Assembly (NCBI GenBank): GCA_014529385.2
Contig: CM043966.1
Coordinates: forward strand, 103,863,087-103,927,086
Length of the DNA: 64,000 nt
Direction of reading: 5' to 3'
Source of the DNA: Adiantum capillus-veneris
Taxonomy: Eukaryota; Streptophyta; Polypodiopsida; Polypodiales; Pteridaceae
Positions 9,870-20,700 of the stretch are shown here, in pieces. Position 1 is the first letter of the stretch. Each line of letters starts with the position of its first letter. The notes under the pieces were generated by a model. That model made no database searches, was not told the origin of the DNA, and was given only the letters and a program-made list of their open reading frames with translations. Both the position numbers and the translations under genes were made by a program.

Positions 9870-10601
9870 CTACTCTTTATCGTGGAATAAAGTAGAACCA
9901 TCATCCAAGACCTTTTTTTCCATGCAAATGGCTCTAATGTATGGGTTTCCAAGGATAAGAGGATAGGTATACATCTCTTGCACACACAAAAATTGCTTAT
10001 CTTTGACATTACCAATGCTCCCTTTTACATTTGAACAAGCCCCATATAGATCTCTTGATGAGCTATTTGCAGCTCTAACCATCATCCACGGTCTACGTCT
10101 ATTGGCCACTTGGCCTTCATGAAAGACTCTTGGACATAAGATTGATTTTGGAGCCATGATTTATGAATGCAACATGTGGCTCCTCTCAACATCATCCATC
10201 TTGACTAAATTTTCCATTGTAGCTCTTTCCCAATGACTTTTAGAGTAGTGGATTTTATGGGAGGCTTCATCTTCATCATCATCATCCACAAATCTAGCAT
10301 GCATATCTCTTCCAGAAGATTGGTGGAGTCCTTACACACTACCATCACATTCACTCTTTTGTACATGTATCCCTTGTATCTTTAGTGGTTCTCCTTCAGC
10401 CTGAGATTGTGAAGGAACAGACTCGGTGAAGGTTTTCCACCTTCTTTTTATGATATCTATAATTCTTTCATGGAACTCACGTTTAGCTATGCCAAGCACT
10501 TCACCCAAGGTAAACTCAACTTTGCTATCCAAAATCCTTTCCTCCAATACCTGCTTTAAGTTTGTGGTAGCTTCAATGTCAGATTATTGTCTATACATAA
10601 G
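9870..10601 (-). pseudogene. Protease and pre-protease region of gypsy element G, 3' of the copia insertion
   Basis: Two minus-strand frames match the E protein at 30594-31397: 10547-10332 holds ILDSKVEFTLGEVLGIAKREF, the spacer before the protease, and 10157-9870 holds MVRAANSSSRDLYGACSNVKGS, then QEMYTYPLILGNPYIRAICMEKKVLDDG, the second half of a retropepsin fold. The active-site segment between them is decayed. The sequence runs without loss into the ATAAG target site of the copia element; on the other side (16155) G resumes at the exact next bases, as judged against E at about 30527-30550. Confidence 0.65.
10597..10601. repeat. Target-site duplication ATAAG (left) of the copia element
   Basis: ATAAG before the 5' LTR is repeated exactly at 16155-16159 after the 3' LTR, the 5-bp duplication expected of an LTR integrase. 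Confidence 0.95.
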
Positions 10602-10819
10602 TGTTGGGATTAAAGCCCAAGTGGCCTCTTATGCGGATATGGCCGGCCGCCGCCTAACTCACTTACCTCTAACTCTTTGTATATACTAACATATTCTTTG
10701 TGAATACTAAGGAATTGGGAGATAACCCTTCTAACAGATCTCTGTGTACTGTACTGTATAAGCTCACTGTGTGTGTGTGTGAGAGAGAGAGTCGACCCAC
10801 GCTCCGCTCCGCGACTTCA
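10602..10819 (+). repeat. 5' LTR of the intact Ty1/copia element
   Basis: 218 bp from TGTTGGGATT to CGACTTCA. The 3' LTR (15936-16154, 219 bp) appears identical except for one extra C in the GGCCGGCCGCC run. Near-identity means the insertion is recent. Short LTRs of this size are typical of several plant copia lineages. Confidence 0.95.
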
Positions 10820-10821
10820 AT

Positions 10822-10833
10822 TGGTATCAGAGC
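10822..10833 (+). promoter_or_regulatory. Primer-binding site, tRNA-iMet type
   Basis: TGGTATCAGAGC two bases after the LTR, complementary to the 3' end of initiator tRNA-Met, the standard copia primer. Confidence 0.9.
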
Positions 10834-11876
10834 CTTGGTTCAGTGCGGATTTGCGCAATCGCGCGCGCGTGCACTTTTCCGGCAGATTCTGGATCCGGAG
10901 TTCGAAAATTCACACTCGGCGTTCCGGGAGCGTTTCCACCGGGCGACCTGGGGTTTTACCCCCCTTTCGAAGCCGTTGATGCCCTCAGAATTTCGTTCTG
11001 AGCACTACAGCAGAAGATAGATTTCAGCCGCAAAGAAATCCGTCTTGTGTAGATTGGCAAGCAGGAGGTGGTCGACATCAATATCGACATCGACATACAT
11101 CACTTATTCGTCTTCAGAGCATCATCTATAGACCAGGTACACATATATATCATCAGATATATATATTGCAGTCTGCATTGCTACTTCTTGTGCTTGCCAG
11201 GTTTCAGGGGAGGTGTGGCCATACGACGGCTTGACACCACTGGCATGTATTGCAGATTGATGTACTGTGATTGTGGGTCTGCTAGTTGTGAGTCACGCTA
11301 GCAGACAGACCGCCGCAGCGGTCATAGGACAGTGATTGGTCTATTATAGGATGTATGCTAGTTCTGGGCAGTTTGCTGAGCCATCTGAGAGGGTCGTGTG
11401 TGAGGTTTTTTGAAGCCAAGCACTGGGGGCTGGGTTACCCAGTGTGAGGTGGATTAGGTTGCTGGAGTTCCCCTCTACACGCATCCTCTTCGGCGACTTT
11501 TATCCCTTAGGATGTATGACTTTGTGTAGACACTGGATTGCATCTTATGCGTCAGGCCATTGAGGCATTGTTCAGAGTTCAGTCTTGAGACAGATACAGG
11601 TTCTGTCATCGCCCAGAGAGGAGACAGTGTATGCTTACAGGACAGCATATTACAGGGATTTTTTAGATTTGTCATTGGTCAGCTATTTATGATTGTTTCT
11701 TGAGCTATCTTTTGGTTCCCAGAGCTCAGTTTACAGGGGAGACTCTGTCAAAAATTTTCAAAATACTGACAGTTCCTGAGGAGAGGTGTTCAGCTTGTTG
11801 ATTACAGCTTGTTTACTGTGTACAGAGGCCAGTTTACAGGGGAAACTCTGCCGGATTTTTCTCAGGAGTAAACAGT
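10834..11876 (+). other. Untranslated leader of the copia element
   Basis: About 1 kb between PBS and Gag start without a conserved ORF. A repeated phrase ACAGGGGAGACTCTG / ACAGGGGAAACTCTG occurs near 11735 and 11838; the leader of the copia fragment at 19647-20634 has ACAAGGGAGACTCTG at 20549. This is consistent with a conserved packaging or dimerisation signal. Confidence 0.7.
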
Positions 11877-14800
11877 TTGGCAGATATGGCATCTTCTCAC
11901 AGTGAGACTCTTTACAACATAAAGAAGCTGGATGGCACAAACTTTCCATTCTGGAAGAAGCAGATTTGGCAGGTTTTGGTGCAGAAAAAACAAGTGAAGC
12001 CACTGAAGCTCAAAGGGGAGAGACCAGAATTTATGGCTCAAGATGAGTGGGAAGAGCTTGACGAGTTAGCTTGTTCCACAATCATGCTGACACTGGCAGA
12101 AAATGTTTACTTCAACGTAGCAGAAGAGACTACAGCGTATGGCGTATGGCAAAAGCTATGTGATATGTACGAGAAACAAAGTGCTGCTTCTCAGATTTAC
12201 TGGCTCAAGAAATTGGTGGATTTGAAGATGAAGGAAGGGACAGCCATGTCAAATCATCTGAATGAATTTCACTCAATTTTCAGCCAGTTAACAGCACAAG
12301 AGATAGTCTTTCCAGATTCAGTGAAGGCTATGTTTCTCTTAATCACTTTGCCAGACAGTTGGGATACTTTTCGTACAGCGTTAAGTAATTCTGTCGCGCC
12401 AGAAGGTCTTACAAGTGCCAATGTAGAAGGCAGCTTGCTCACAGAGGAAGTGAACAGGAAGAACATTGACAAAGGCAAAGGCAATAGTGCTTTGGTCGTT
12501 CGAGGGAGACAACAGTTTAAAGAGAAGAAGGGTAAGAAGGCACAAAACCGAAGTAAGTCTCGTGATTCGAAGTCAAAGGATGACATAGAATGCTACCATT
12601 GTGGCAAGAAGGGTCACATGAAGCGAGACTGTACGAAGTGGAAACAAGAAAAAGGCAAAACAAAGAGTTTTGAGCAAGATGAAAAGAAGAGTTCAGTGAA
12701 GATTGAAGAGGTGAATGTCACAGGATCTGGTTCAGACAGTGATTCTGGTATAGCAGCTGGTGACATCTTCCTTACAAGCAATCTTGATTCTGTTTTCTTG
12801 ACTGCAGAGGATGGACATGCTATGAGTGATTGGATTATCGACTCAGGGGCATCTTTACATGTTTCTCCGCACAAAGAGTGGTTTACATCATATGTGGCTA
12901 CTAAAGATTATGTCAGACTTGGCAATGAGCAGGTTTGTGACATACTTGGAGTGGGAGATGTGCAGTTGAAGTTTCAGAATGGCTCTTCTTTATGGCTCAA
13001 GAATGTCAGACATGTTCCAACAATCCGAAAGAGCTTGATTAGTACAGGGAAGTTGGATGATGCGGGTTATGTGATAGTTTTTGGGAACAGCGCTTGGAAG
13101 ATCTCCAAAGGTTCGATGACTGTAGCACATGGCAGCAAGTCAGGAACTCTATACACTTTACATGTTTCAGAGGTTAAAAACCATGTAATTAATGTGATTG
13201 AGCAGCCAAGTGTGTCACTGTGGCATCGTAGGTTGGGACATATGTCAAAAAGAGGAATGGAAATACTTTCTCATTATGGTTATTTGCCTGGCTTTTCATT
13301 TCAAGATTTCGAGTTTTGTGAGCATTGTGTTTATGGTAAGCAAACACAGGAACCGCACAGATCAAAGAGGAATCGTAGGGACGAACGGTTAGCTCTTGTA
13401 CACAGTGACCTATGCGGACCAATGCCTAGTTTGTCACTAGGGGGAGCAGCGTACTTTTGTACATTCATAGATGACTATTCTCGCAAAGTATGGGTTTACT
13501 TCTTGAAGCACAAGGATGAGGTGCTCAAGGTCTTTAAGACATTCTTGCAGCTGGTGGAGAATCAGAGTGGTCAGAAGCTGAAGTGCTTGAGAACTGACAA
13601 TGGTGGAGAGTACGTTTCCAAAGCTTTTCAAGACTTTTGTGAAGAAAAAGGGATTAAGCGGGAACTTACTGCACCATATAATCCTTCACAGAATGGGGTT
13701 GCAGAACGTATGAATAGGACCATACAAGAGAAGGTCAGAAGCATGTTGTCAAATGCTGAGTTGCCTGATGGATTTTGGGCGGAAGCAGTGGCTACAGCAG
13801 TCCATTTGATCAACAGGTCTCCTAGTAGGGTTCTGGATAAGAGTGCAGTGGCCGAGATGCTATGGACAGGCAAGGCACCTTCGTATAAGCATCTCAGAGT
13901 CTTTGGTTGTGAAGCTTATAGCCATATTCCTAAGGAGTTCAGAAATAAGTTAGAACCAAAGAGCAAGAAGTGTATATTTCTTGGCTACGGAGAATCGGGC
14001 GAGATGGGTTACCGGCTTTGGGATCCTGAGTCCAGAAAGCTTATTCGTAGCAATGATGTGCATTTCAATGAAGCCAAGTTTCACGCTAAGCCAGAGAAGA
14101 CAGAGGAGATCAGAAGAGTTGTCTTCAGGGAAGATGGACCTAGTGCTAGCACATCAAGACAGCATGGTCAGGCTCAGGAACAGCCTATAGTGGCTAGAGA
14201 GGCAGAATCAGTTGTGGTGAGACGTTCTGAGCGTGTCTCCAAACCACCTGATCGTTATGTGCCATCTCTAAATTATGTCATGCTCACAGATTGCGGAGAA
14301 CCATCTTGTTACAAGGAAGCATTACAAGTGGTTGACTCGGAAAAATGGCAGTTGGCCATGCAGTCAGAGATGACAGCTCTGCATAAAAACCAGACATGGA
14401 AGTTGGTTAAATTACCACAGGGCAAAAAGGCTCTACCTTGTAAATGGGTTTATAGGTATAAGATCACCGCTCATGATAGTCAGCCAAAGTACAAAGCAAG
14501 GCTTGTTGCCAAGGGCTTTAAGCAAGAACAAGGCATTGACTTTGATGAAGTCTTCTTTCCAGTGGTCAAGATGACTACATTGAGATGCTTTCTTGCATTG
14601 GTTGCTATATTGGATTTGGTGTTGCACCAAATGGATGTCAAGACAGCGTTCTTGCATGGTGATTTAGATGTGGAAATTTACATGCAGCAGCCAGAAGGGT
14701 TTGTTGAGAAAGGCATGGAACATTTGGTATGCCAGTTGTTAAAGAGTCTTTATGGCTTAAAACAATCACCGAGGGCATGGTACCATAAGTTCCACCAGTT

Positions 14801-15851
14801 TATGCTTTCTCAAGGCTACAAACGTAGTGAGTTCGATCACTGTCTATATACAAAGAAGGCTAAGGATGGCAGTTGGCTGATCCTTATTTTGTATGTGGAT
14901 GACATGTTGATTGCTGGCAAACACTTGGAAGAAATTTCAGCTTTGAAGTCAAAGATGGCAAAATCGTTTGACATGAAAGACATGGGTGAGGCAAGTCATA
15001 TACTTGGTATGCGCATTGAGAGAGACAGATCAAAGAAGTTGATTTGGTTATCTCAAACAGAGTATATTGACAAGGTTTTGCAACGTTTCAATATGGAGAA
15101 GGGAAAGGCATTGAGTGTTCCATTGCCACCATATGTGAAACTTAGCAAACAAGATTGTCCTGTGTCTGAGGAAGAAAAGGCTGAAATGGATAAGATTCCA
15201 TATGCGTCTGCAGTGGGTAGTTTGATGTATGCAATGATTGCTACACGTCCGGATATTGCATTTGCAGTGGGAGTGGTTAGCAGATATATGTCAAATCCCG
15301 GCAAGAAACATTGGGAGGCAGTGAAAGGTATCATGAGATACTTAAAACATACAAAGAGTATGCGCATATGCTATGGTAGTCAGGATTTGAGTGTCAGAGG
15401 ATACACTGACTCAGATTATGCAGGAGACTTGGATAAGAGGAGATCTACATCAGGCTATGTCTTTACATTGGCTGGAGGTGCCATATCATGGCGATCTCGA
15501 TTACAAGATTGTGTTACGCAGTCTACTACAGAAGCTGAGTATGTTGCAGCAAATGAGGCATGCAAAGAAGCTATTTCGCTTGGTAGATTAGTTGCAGACT
15601 TGGGAATCAATGCAGATTTGCCAGAGTTATATTGTGATAGTCAAAGTGCTATACAATTGGCAAAGAATCCAGTGTTCCATTCGAAGACTAAGCATATTGA
15701 TGTGAAGTATCACTTCATTAGGGAAGTACTTGAAGACAAGCAGATACAACTGCTGAAGATCCACACCAAGGACAATCCTGTTGATCTACTCACAAAGGGA
15801 CTTCCAGGAGAGGGCTTTGTGAATTGTCGTGAGTTATTGGGCATTGGATAG
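11877..15851 (+). CDS. Intact Ty1/copia Gag-Pol polyprotein
   Basis: Uninterrupted 1324-codon ORF carrying every domain needed for copy-and-paste transposition, in copia order: Gag (NIKKLDGTNFPFWKKQI, residues ~15-220), zinc knuckle CYHCGKKGHMKRDC (~239-252), aspartic protease WIIDSGASLH (~319), HHCC zinc domain (LWHRRLGHM, ~448), integrase core with D in HSDLCGP (~511), D in RTDNGGEY (~574) and E in GVAERMNRT (~610), RT (from WKLVKLP ~841; YGLKQSPRAW ~958; catalytic YVDD ~1005) and RNase H (YTDSDYAGD ~1175; TEAEYVA). Length and motifs are normal for the family and no key residue is missing. Translation could also begin at the Met at 11886. With matching LTRs and a perfect target duplication, this element may still be active. 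Confidence 0.95.
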   Translation: MADMASSHSETLYNIKKLDGTNFPFWKKQIWQVLVQKKQVKPLKLKGERPEFMAQDEWEELDELACSTIMLTLAENVYFNVAEETTAYGVWQKLCDMYEKQSAASQIYWLKKLVDLKMKEGTAMSNHLNEFHSIFSQLTAQEIVFPDSVKAMFLLITLPDSWDTFRTALSNSVAPEGLTSANVEGSLLTEEVNRKNIDKGKGNSALVVRGRQQFKEKKGKKAQNRSKSRDSKSKDDIECYHCGKKGHMKRDCTKWKQEKGKTKSFEQDEKKSSVKIEEVNVTGSGSDSDSGIAAGDIFLTSNLDSVFLTAEDGHAMSDWIIDSGASLHVSPHKEWFTSYVATKDYVRLGNEQVCDILGVGDVQLKFQNGSSLWLKNVRHVPTIRKSLISTGKLDDAGYVIVFGNSAWKISKGSMTVAHGSKSGTLYTLHVSEVKNHVINVIEQPSVSLWHRRLGHMSKRGMEILSHYGYLPGFSFQDFEFCEHCVYGKQTQEPHRSKRNRRDERLALVHSDLCGPMPSLSLGGAAYFCTFIDDYSRKVWVYFLKHKDEVLKVFKTFLQLVENQSGQKLKCLRTDNGGEYVSKAFQDFCEEKGIKRELTAPYNPSQNGVAERMNRTIQEKVRSMLSNAELPDGFWAEAVATAVHLINRSPSRVLDKSAVAEMLWTGKAPSYKHLRVFGCEAYSHIPKEFRNKLEPKSKKCIFLGYGESGEMGYRLWDPESRKLIRSNDVHFNEAKFHAKPEKTEEIRRVVFREDGPSASTSRQHGQAQEQPIVAREAESVVVRRSERVSKPPDRYVPSLNYVMLTDCGEPSCYKEALQVVDSEKWQLAMQSEMTALHKNQTWKLVKLPQGKKALPCKWVYRYKITAHDSQPKYKARLVAKGFKQEQGIDFDEVFFPVVKMTTLRCFLALVAILDLVLHQMDVKTAFLHGDLDVEIYMQQPEGFVEKGMEHLVCQLLKSLYGLKQSPRAWYHKFHQFMLSQGYKRSEFDHCLYTKKAKDGSWLILILYVDDMLIAGKHLEEISALKSKMAKSFDMKDMGEASHILGMRIERDRSKKLIWLSQTEYIDKVLQRFNMEKGKALSVPLPPYVKLSKQDCPVSEEEKAEMDKIPYASAVGSLMYAMIATRPDIAFAVGVVSRYMSNPGKKHWEAVKGIMRYLKHTKSMRICYGSQDLSVRGYTDSDYAGDLDKRRSTSGYVFTLAGGAISWRSRLQDCVTQSTTEAEYVAANEACKEAISLGRLVADLGINADLPELYCDSQSAIQLAKNPVFHSKTKHIDVKYHFIREVLEDKQIQLLKIHTKDNPVDLLTKGLPGEGFVNCRELLGIG

Positions 15852-15924
15852 ATGGCAGCCATGTAAATCTTTGTACATTTATGTTCATAGATTTACAGTT
15901 ACTTAAAGTGCCACATTGGACTTT

Positions 15925-15934
15925 AAGTGGGAGG
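15925..15934 (+). promoter_or_regulatory. Polypurine tract of the copia element
   Basis: AAGTGGGAGG one base before the TG of the 3' LTR; primes plus-strand synthesis. Confidence 0.8.
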
Positions 15935-15935
15935 T

Positions 15936-16154
15936 TGTTGGGATTAAAGCCCAAGTGGCCTCTTATGCGGATATGGCCGGCCGCCCGCCTAACTCACTTA
16001 CCTCTAACTCTTTGTATATACTAACATATTCTTTGTGAATACTAAGGAATTGGGAGATAACCCTTCTAACAGATCTCTGTGTACTGTACTGTATAAGCTC
16101 ACTGTGTGTGTGTGTGAGAGAGAGAGTCGACCCACGCTCCGCTCCGCGACTTCA
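15936..16154 (+). repeat. 3' LTR of the intact Ty1/copia element
   Basis: 219 bp, TGTTGGG...CTTCA, followed by the target duplication ATAAG (16155-16159). It differs from the 5' LTR by one inserted C. Confidence 0.95.
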
Positions 16155-17535
16155 ATAAGGCCTTGTTCTTTTTCTTTTCCTTGCTCTTTCTTCTTTCTTG
16201 TAGATTCTTCCTCCATAGGAACCTCAAGAGGTGGAGGAACCTACAGTGAATCCTCGTAAGAAGGTCTAGGATCCTTTCTTCCTCTAGGTCGTGTAGCCCT
16301 TTTTGAAGTAGAGGGACCTGTATCTCCATTATCACATCTACGCCTTTCTTCCTCTAGGTCATGTAGCCCTTTTTGAAGTAGAGGGACCTGTATCTCCATT
16401 ATCACATCTACGCTTTTCTTCCACAATTGCTTCTTGTTATGGAATTTTGCAAGATATTCAAGACCAATAAAGAGTCCACAGTATCATCCCAACATGTGGT
16501 ATGGTGTATGCAATCCCTAGCTTCATGTAATACCTGTTTAGTCACCTTCCCTTTTCCAACTGACACCATTGCATATAACCACAAGCTATCGACCTCCTCA
16601 AAAACATCATAAGGAGGCTTTGACCCTTTCTTTGGAATCAACTCTATCTTTCCCCATAGGTATCATCTCCACTATAGAGATTGCATAACTAGTCCTCCAT
16701 ATCTTTCACTAACTTTTGCATACCCCCTTTTACAAAGTTAGTTCCTCCTGGCATACCTATCTCCCGCAGATGGACCTTCCCTTCCTTAAAAACCACAAGA
16801 TCTCTTTTCAAAGCATCATTGAAGCTATTACAATCCCTTTTTCCATGATCTATGCTATCACACTATATGCATATGCTCACAAATCCTCCTTTTCTTTGGG
16901 ATTTCTATCCAACAGGATTTCCTTTCTCTTCAACCCTCATCAGCTTTAACTTCATTTCTTGCATACTCTTAACAAACTCATTAAGCATATAATTAAACTT
17001 TTGGACTCAAAACAATAGGATCTGGTTGAATCTCAGACACACTAGAGGTAGAAGTAGCACCATTCACCACCATCTTATCTTTACATTGTTGCCTCTTAGC
17101 AAGTAATGGGACAACATCCTCAACCTCTTTCCACTCAACCTCTTTCCACTCAACCTTTAGACCATGTTTTGTATTCTTTTCTTCAAGAAGTAGCTCTAAT
17201 TTTTCTTGGAGCTCAAGACCTACAACATGAAGGAACAATTCAGTCTTTTCATTATCCAAAAGTAGCTTCTCTATTCCTGATGATAGCTGAGCATAGAACC
17301 GCTTAAACTCTCTCAACATCTTAGTGATGTGGAAAGTCCTTCTTCTGGATTTTCAAAACATTCCGGAAAATTTCTTTTTGTAACCCTTTCAAAGTCCTCC
17401 ATAAAGTATTCCTCCTCTAGGGATAATTTAATTTTCCCCCAAGCTCCTCCATGCTCCTCCTAGATTTCCCTTACATGATCTATAATCTCAAGGACCACAA
17501 CAAGCTCAAAACTACAAATCATGTCCATCTCTAGA
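16155..17535 (-). pseudogene. Gag region of gypsy element G, 5' of the copia insertion
   Basis: Minus-strand fragments in several frames match the Gag of E (29023-30597): 17319-16993 contains FKRFYAQLSSGIEKLLLDNEKT, LFLHVVGLELQEKLELLLEE and PLLAKRQQCKDKMVV; 16641-16408 contains KGKVTKQVLHEARDCI and DDTVDSL, matching KGKLTKEILHEVGDCI and NDPVDSL in E. Frameshifts, a 70-bp tandem duplication (16273-16412) and loss of most of the zinc-finger segment show it is dead. Its 3' boundary is exactly the copia target site, so G and the fragments at 8274-10601 were one element before that insertion. Confidence 0.7.
16273..16412 (-). repeat. 70-bp tandem duplication in the G gag
   Basis: Two nearly identical 70-bp units starting CCTTTCTTCCTCTAGGTC at 16273 and 16343, not present in E. 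Confidence 0.85.
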
Positions 17536-17565
17536 ACCTATTGTAAGGCTTCATCTCCTTCACAT

Positions 17566-18040
17566 AACCACAAAGATACTTTGTGACATATCTCGTTTAA
17601 AACTGGTCCATTTTGTTCACAATAGCTTGAAGTGATTTGGTTGCTGACACCTCCCTTATTCCTCCAGCATGGTGTTGTTGCATAAACATAGCAAATGCTT
17701 GAAACATTTGCATTCTTTCCTTCATCAAAATGCATTCCCTATTTATCTTGTTGATACATAGATTTAATTATTTGTATTTAAACCTTTGAAAACAAGTTTT
17801 TGAACCACAAAGATACTTTGTGACATATTTCCTTTAAAACTGGTCCATTTTTTTCACAATAGCGTGAAGGGATTTGGTTGCTGACACCTCCCTTATTTCT
17901 CCAGCATGGTCTTGTTGCATAAACATAGCAAATGCTTGAAACATTTGCATTCTTCCTTCATCAAAATTCATTCCCTATTTATCTTGCTGATCCATAGATT
18001 TAATTATTTGTATTTAAACCTTTGAAAACAAGTTTTTGAA
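17566..18040 (-). repeat. 237-bp tandem duplication spanning the G 5' leader and gag start
   Basis: The unit starting AACCACAAAGATACTTTG occurs at 17566 and 17803 (period 237) and ends near 18040. It includes the Gag start region, with a minus-strand frame resembling the F-x-M-F-M-Q-Q segment near the E Gag N-terminus. Confidence 0.85.
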
Positions 18041-18059
18041 CCCTCACCCTAGCTGCTTT

Positions 18060-18074
18060 GCACTGGGTTCACCA
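18060..18074 (-). promoter_or_regulatory. Primer-binding site of gypsy element G
   Basis: Minus-strand TGGTGAACCCAGTGC, a few bases after an LTR end ...CCCGACA. Element E has TGGTGAACCCGACGC in the same place (28976), so the pair identifies the PBS of this family. tRNA not named. Confidence 0.65.
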
Positions 18075-18079
18075 AGGAA

Positions 18080-18970
18080 TGTCGGGAAGTGTGCGGTCTA
18101 GCTGGGAAGGTGTGTAACCTTTGGTTGTGAGAGTTCGTGATGAGAATCACAAACACTTTGTGAAAAAGTATTTATGGAAAATCACCAAACCTCTTCCTAA
18201 AGATGGTTTAAAGCCTAAGAGCCTTCGTGAAAATATAGTTCACAAACCTTGTTTCCTATTGTACATGTACTTGGAATTTTCTTGTTTTTGAAAGCGAGTT
18301 CATGATGGAAGGATCACCAATTCACATCCAATTTTACTTATAAAGAGCAATGAAAAACACTAAATTTTTAGCCATGAAACCTCAACTCTCATACAAGCTC
18401 AAATCCCATTCAAAACCTAAAACTCTTTCATGGAATCATGTAGCCTCGCACCCAATTACATAATCGTAACTTCATATAGTTGGAAGGAATACAAAAGCTT
18501 CCACCTTCATGATGATAATTTTTTGTTTTTTCAGAGATTTAAGAGCTTTTATATTGAATCCCACACACCATTTTGATGAAGGGAAACCCTAATTCACTCT
18601 TTCACAAGCTTAGATACAAGATTGCAAAGAGGCGAGACTGCTCTTTACACATAGATTGAGCAACCATGAAAGGAATTTCACAGAAGGAGAAAATTGCAGG
18701 TTTTCTCCACTCAAAAAAATCCTTGTCTCTCTTCCCACAAAAATATGATATGATGTGTGAAGTTTTGGGTCATTTTTTCATTTTGGAGCAAAACTAGGTC
18801 ATTTTCAACTCATGTTTGACCCAGAAAAGACCATTGTTTATGTGAAAAATCCCAAATTGAGTTAGAAAAATCCCTAGATGTGTGGAATCACTCTCATAAG
18901 CATAAAAAACATGAATATGCATCAATTTTTATTAATTTTTTGTTTTGGATCACTTTTTATGCAATTTTAT
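18080..18970 (-). repeat. LTR of gypsy element G (outer boundary uncertain)
   Basis: Minus-strand LTR ending ...AGACCGCACACTTCCCGACA at 18080, matching the E LTR end (AAGACCGCAAATTTCTCGACA, 28969). Right boundary nominal; no second LTR of G was found. Confidence 0.45.
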
Positions 18971-19430
18971 GAGTTAGTTACTATTTTTGGCATTTTCCCC
19001 CCTTTAATCTTTGTAGGCCAGACAAGTATGCCACCATGAAAAAATATGTACATTATAAAGCCAAACTAGGCATCTTATCAAGTAGAAAAAACGTGCAATG
19101 GTGCCACATCTAGGGCCATGACTCACCAGATAGTTATGTACATGATAGTGACCGCAATAGCCGCTTCAACATATATCAAAATATGTTCATGATTGATTTT
19201 ATCTTCATGCATCAAAAGGTATCAAAAGTGAGGTGAATTTTTTTATTTCACATTGTGCACGTGCCACAACATGACAATGTTTGAGGCATAATAAAATGTG
19301 AAACAAAAATCACATATATGCGCAAACAATGGAACATTTCTATTAAAAATACATAGCCTTGCTTTATGCATAGATAACCATCCCTTAATGTTTTTCATCA
19401 GCATGTGTAACCTTAACGAGTATTTCTAAG

Positions 19431-19644
19431 TGTTGGGTTGGTAAAGCCCAATGTGCCGAGCCTAAGTGTTGGGAGGCTAGAGACTAACCGAGAACTAACA
19501 CCGACCATTCATTCTACATAAAAATAATAAGGACTTATAACCCTAACACTATTGTGTTTGGAGTCCACCCAAACCTGTGTCTCCTGTAATCTTCTCTCTT
19601 CTCCATTGTCACACACACGCACAGGCTCTTGCTCGTGCACTTCA
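19431..19644 (+). repeat. 5' LTR of a second copia element
   Basis: 214 bp, TGTTGGGTTGGTAAAGCCCA...GCACTTCA, distantly similar to the intact copia LTR (TGTTGGGATTAAAGCCCA...GACTTCA). It is followed after two bases by a tRNA-iMet PBS. No 3' LTR is in the window. Confidence 0.8.
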
Positions 19645-19646
19645 AT

Positions 19647-19658
19647 TGGTATCAGAGC
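19647..19658 (+). promoter_or_regulatory. Primer-binding site (tRNA-iMet) of the second copia
   Basis: TGGTATCAGAGC two bases after the LTR, as in the intact copia. Confidence 0.85.
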
Positions 19659-20634
19659 TCATGGATTGGGAGCACCATTGGAGCTCGACGGGGAAGCAAT
19701 AAAACTGCATCACGTTTTTGCAAAATTATTTTGTCCTATCGAAACATCTTCATTCAATTTGACTCCCATGGTTCTTGACTGGTGTTTCGTCCTCTTCAAA
19801 TTTGCAGAAGAAAATTTTCTCAAAATCTTCACCGATTTTGAGATATGTCACTTAGACTGCTGCGTGCAGATCGTGAAGTACAAGCTATAGATTTTTACAA
19901 ATCTATTTTGACCTGTAAAAAAAGCTTATTTCATGTCCATTCCCATGATTCCCAACCGTTTTTGCGTGGTCTAGAACTTTTGAAAATTTTGCACAATTTG
20001 AGAGATATTTAGTTTAGACAGCAAAGTGGTCTACTTTCGTCGGTTCTTCTACGTACATGTTTTCATTGCAGATTCTTTTTGCAATCTTTGTCACATACAT
20101 ATTTGATGTAAGATCTAGCGGTTCTGTTAAATCAGACAAACCACCACAGCGGTTACCAAAAAGGGTTTTTGTGGTTGATGTAAGATCTTATGTGGTTTAT
20201 GTATTGTGATTGAAATATGCAAAGCCTATTGTTGAGGGTCGTGCTAAGGTTTTATTGAGCTAGGGGATTCTCAAATGTGGAGATCCTTTTGGTGATATAG
20301 GTTTTGGAGTGAGCCCTTGACATCCCCATAGTTTTGGCATCGACATAGGATGTATGTTTATGCGGTTAGTGCAGTATTGATGTGTATTTACTGACCCACT
20401 ATTGTTGGCATTTTTGTCATTTTATGCGTATGCGTTTGATAGTGTCCATCTGACCAAAGACACTCTTCTAGAGTTGGAGGCAGTGATAGTGATAGTTTTT
20501 GAGATTCTATCTTGCCAATTTAGTCACTTTGGGTTCAAAAGTCAGTTTTACAAGGGAGACTCTGCCAAAAGTTTTCAGGTCTTCTATCATCTTTTTAGTG
20601 CAGTAGATTTACCACTTTTGTTTCTTGTAGAGTG
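19659..20634 (+). other. Leader of the second copia element
   Basis: About 980 bp, untranslated. It retains ACAAGGGAGACTCTGCCAAA near 20549, the counterpart of the ACAGGGGAGACTCTG phrase in the intact copia. Confidence 0.6.
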
Positions 20635-20700
20635 ATGTCTTCATCATCGGAGAACTCTTTGTTCAACATTCAGAAGTTAGAAGCAGCAAGACAAAAGAAA
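20635..20700 (+). pseudogene. Truncated copia Gag start
   Basis: ATG followed by a frame reading SSSSENSLFNIQKLEAARQK, matching the intact copia Gag start (SHSETLYNIKKLDG). After KLE the homology stops, and unrelated, low-complexity sequence of element D follows. The boundary is an insertion or deletion point. Confidence 0.65.

Noticed and set aside
10822-10833. tRNA-like sequences (several TGGTATCAGAG and TGGCGCC sites)
   Set aside because: They are LTR primer-binding sites complementary to tRNA 3' ends; no cloverleaf or complete tRNA gene surrounds them.
11877-15851. Many short ORFs on the minus strand and in other frames of this interval
   Set aside because: Shadows of the intact copia polyprotein; none has a motif.
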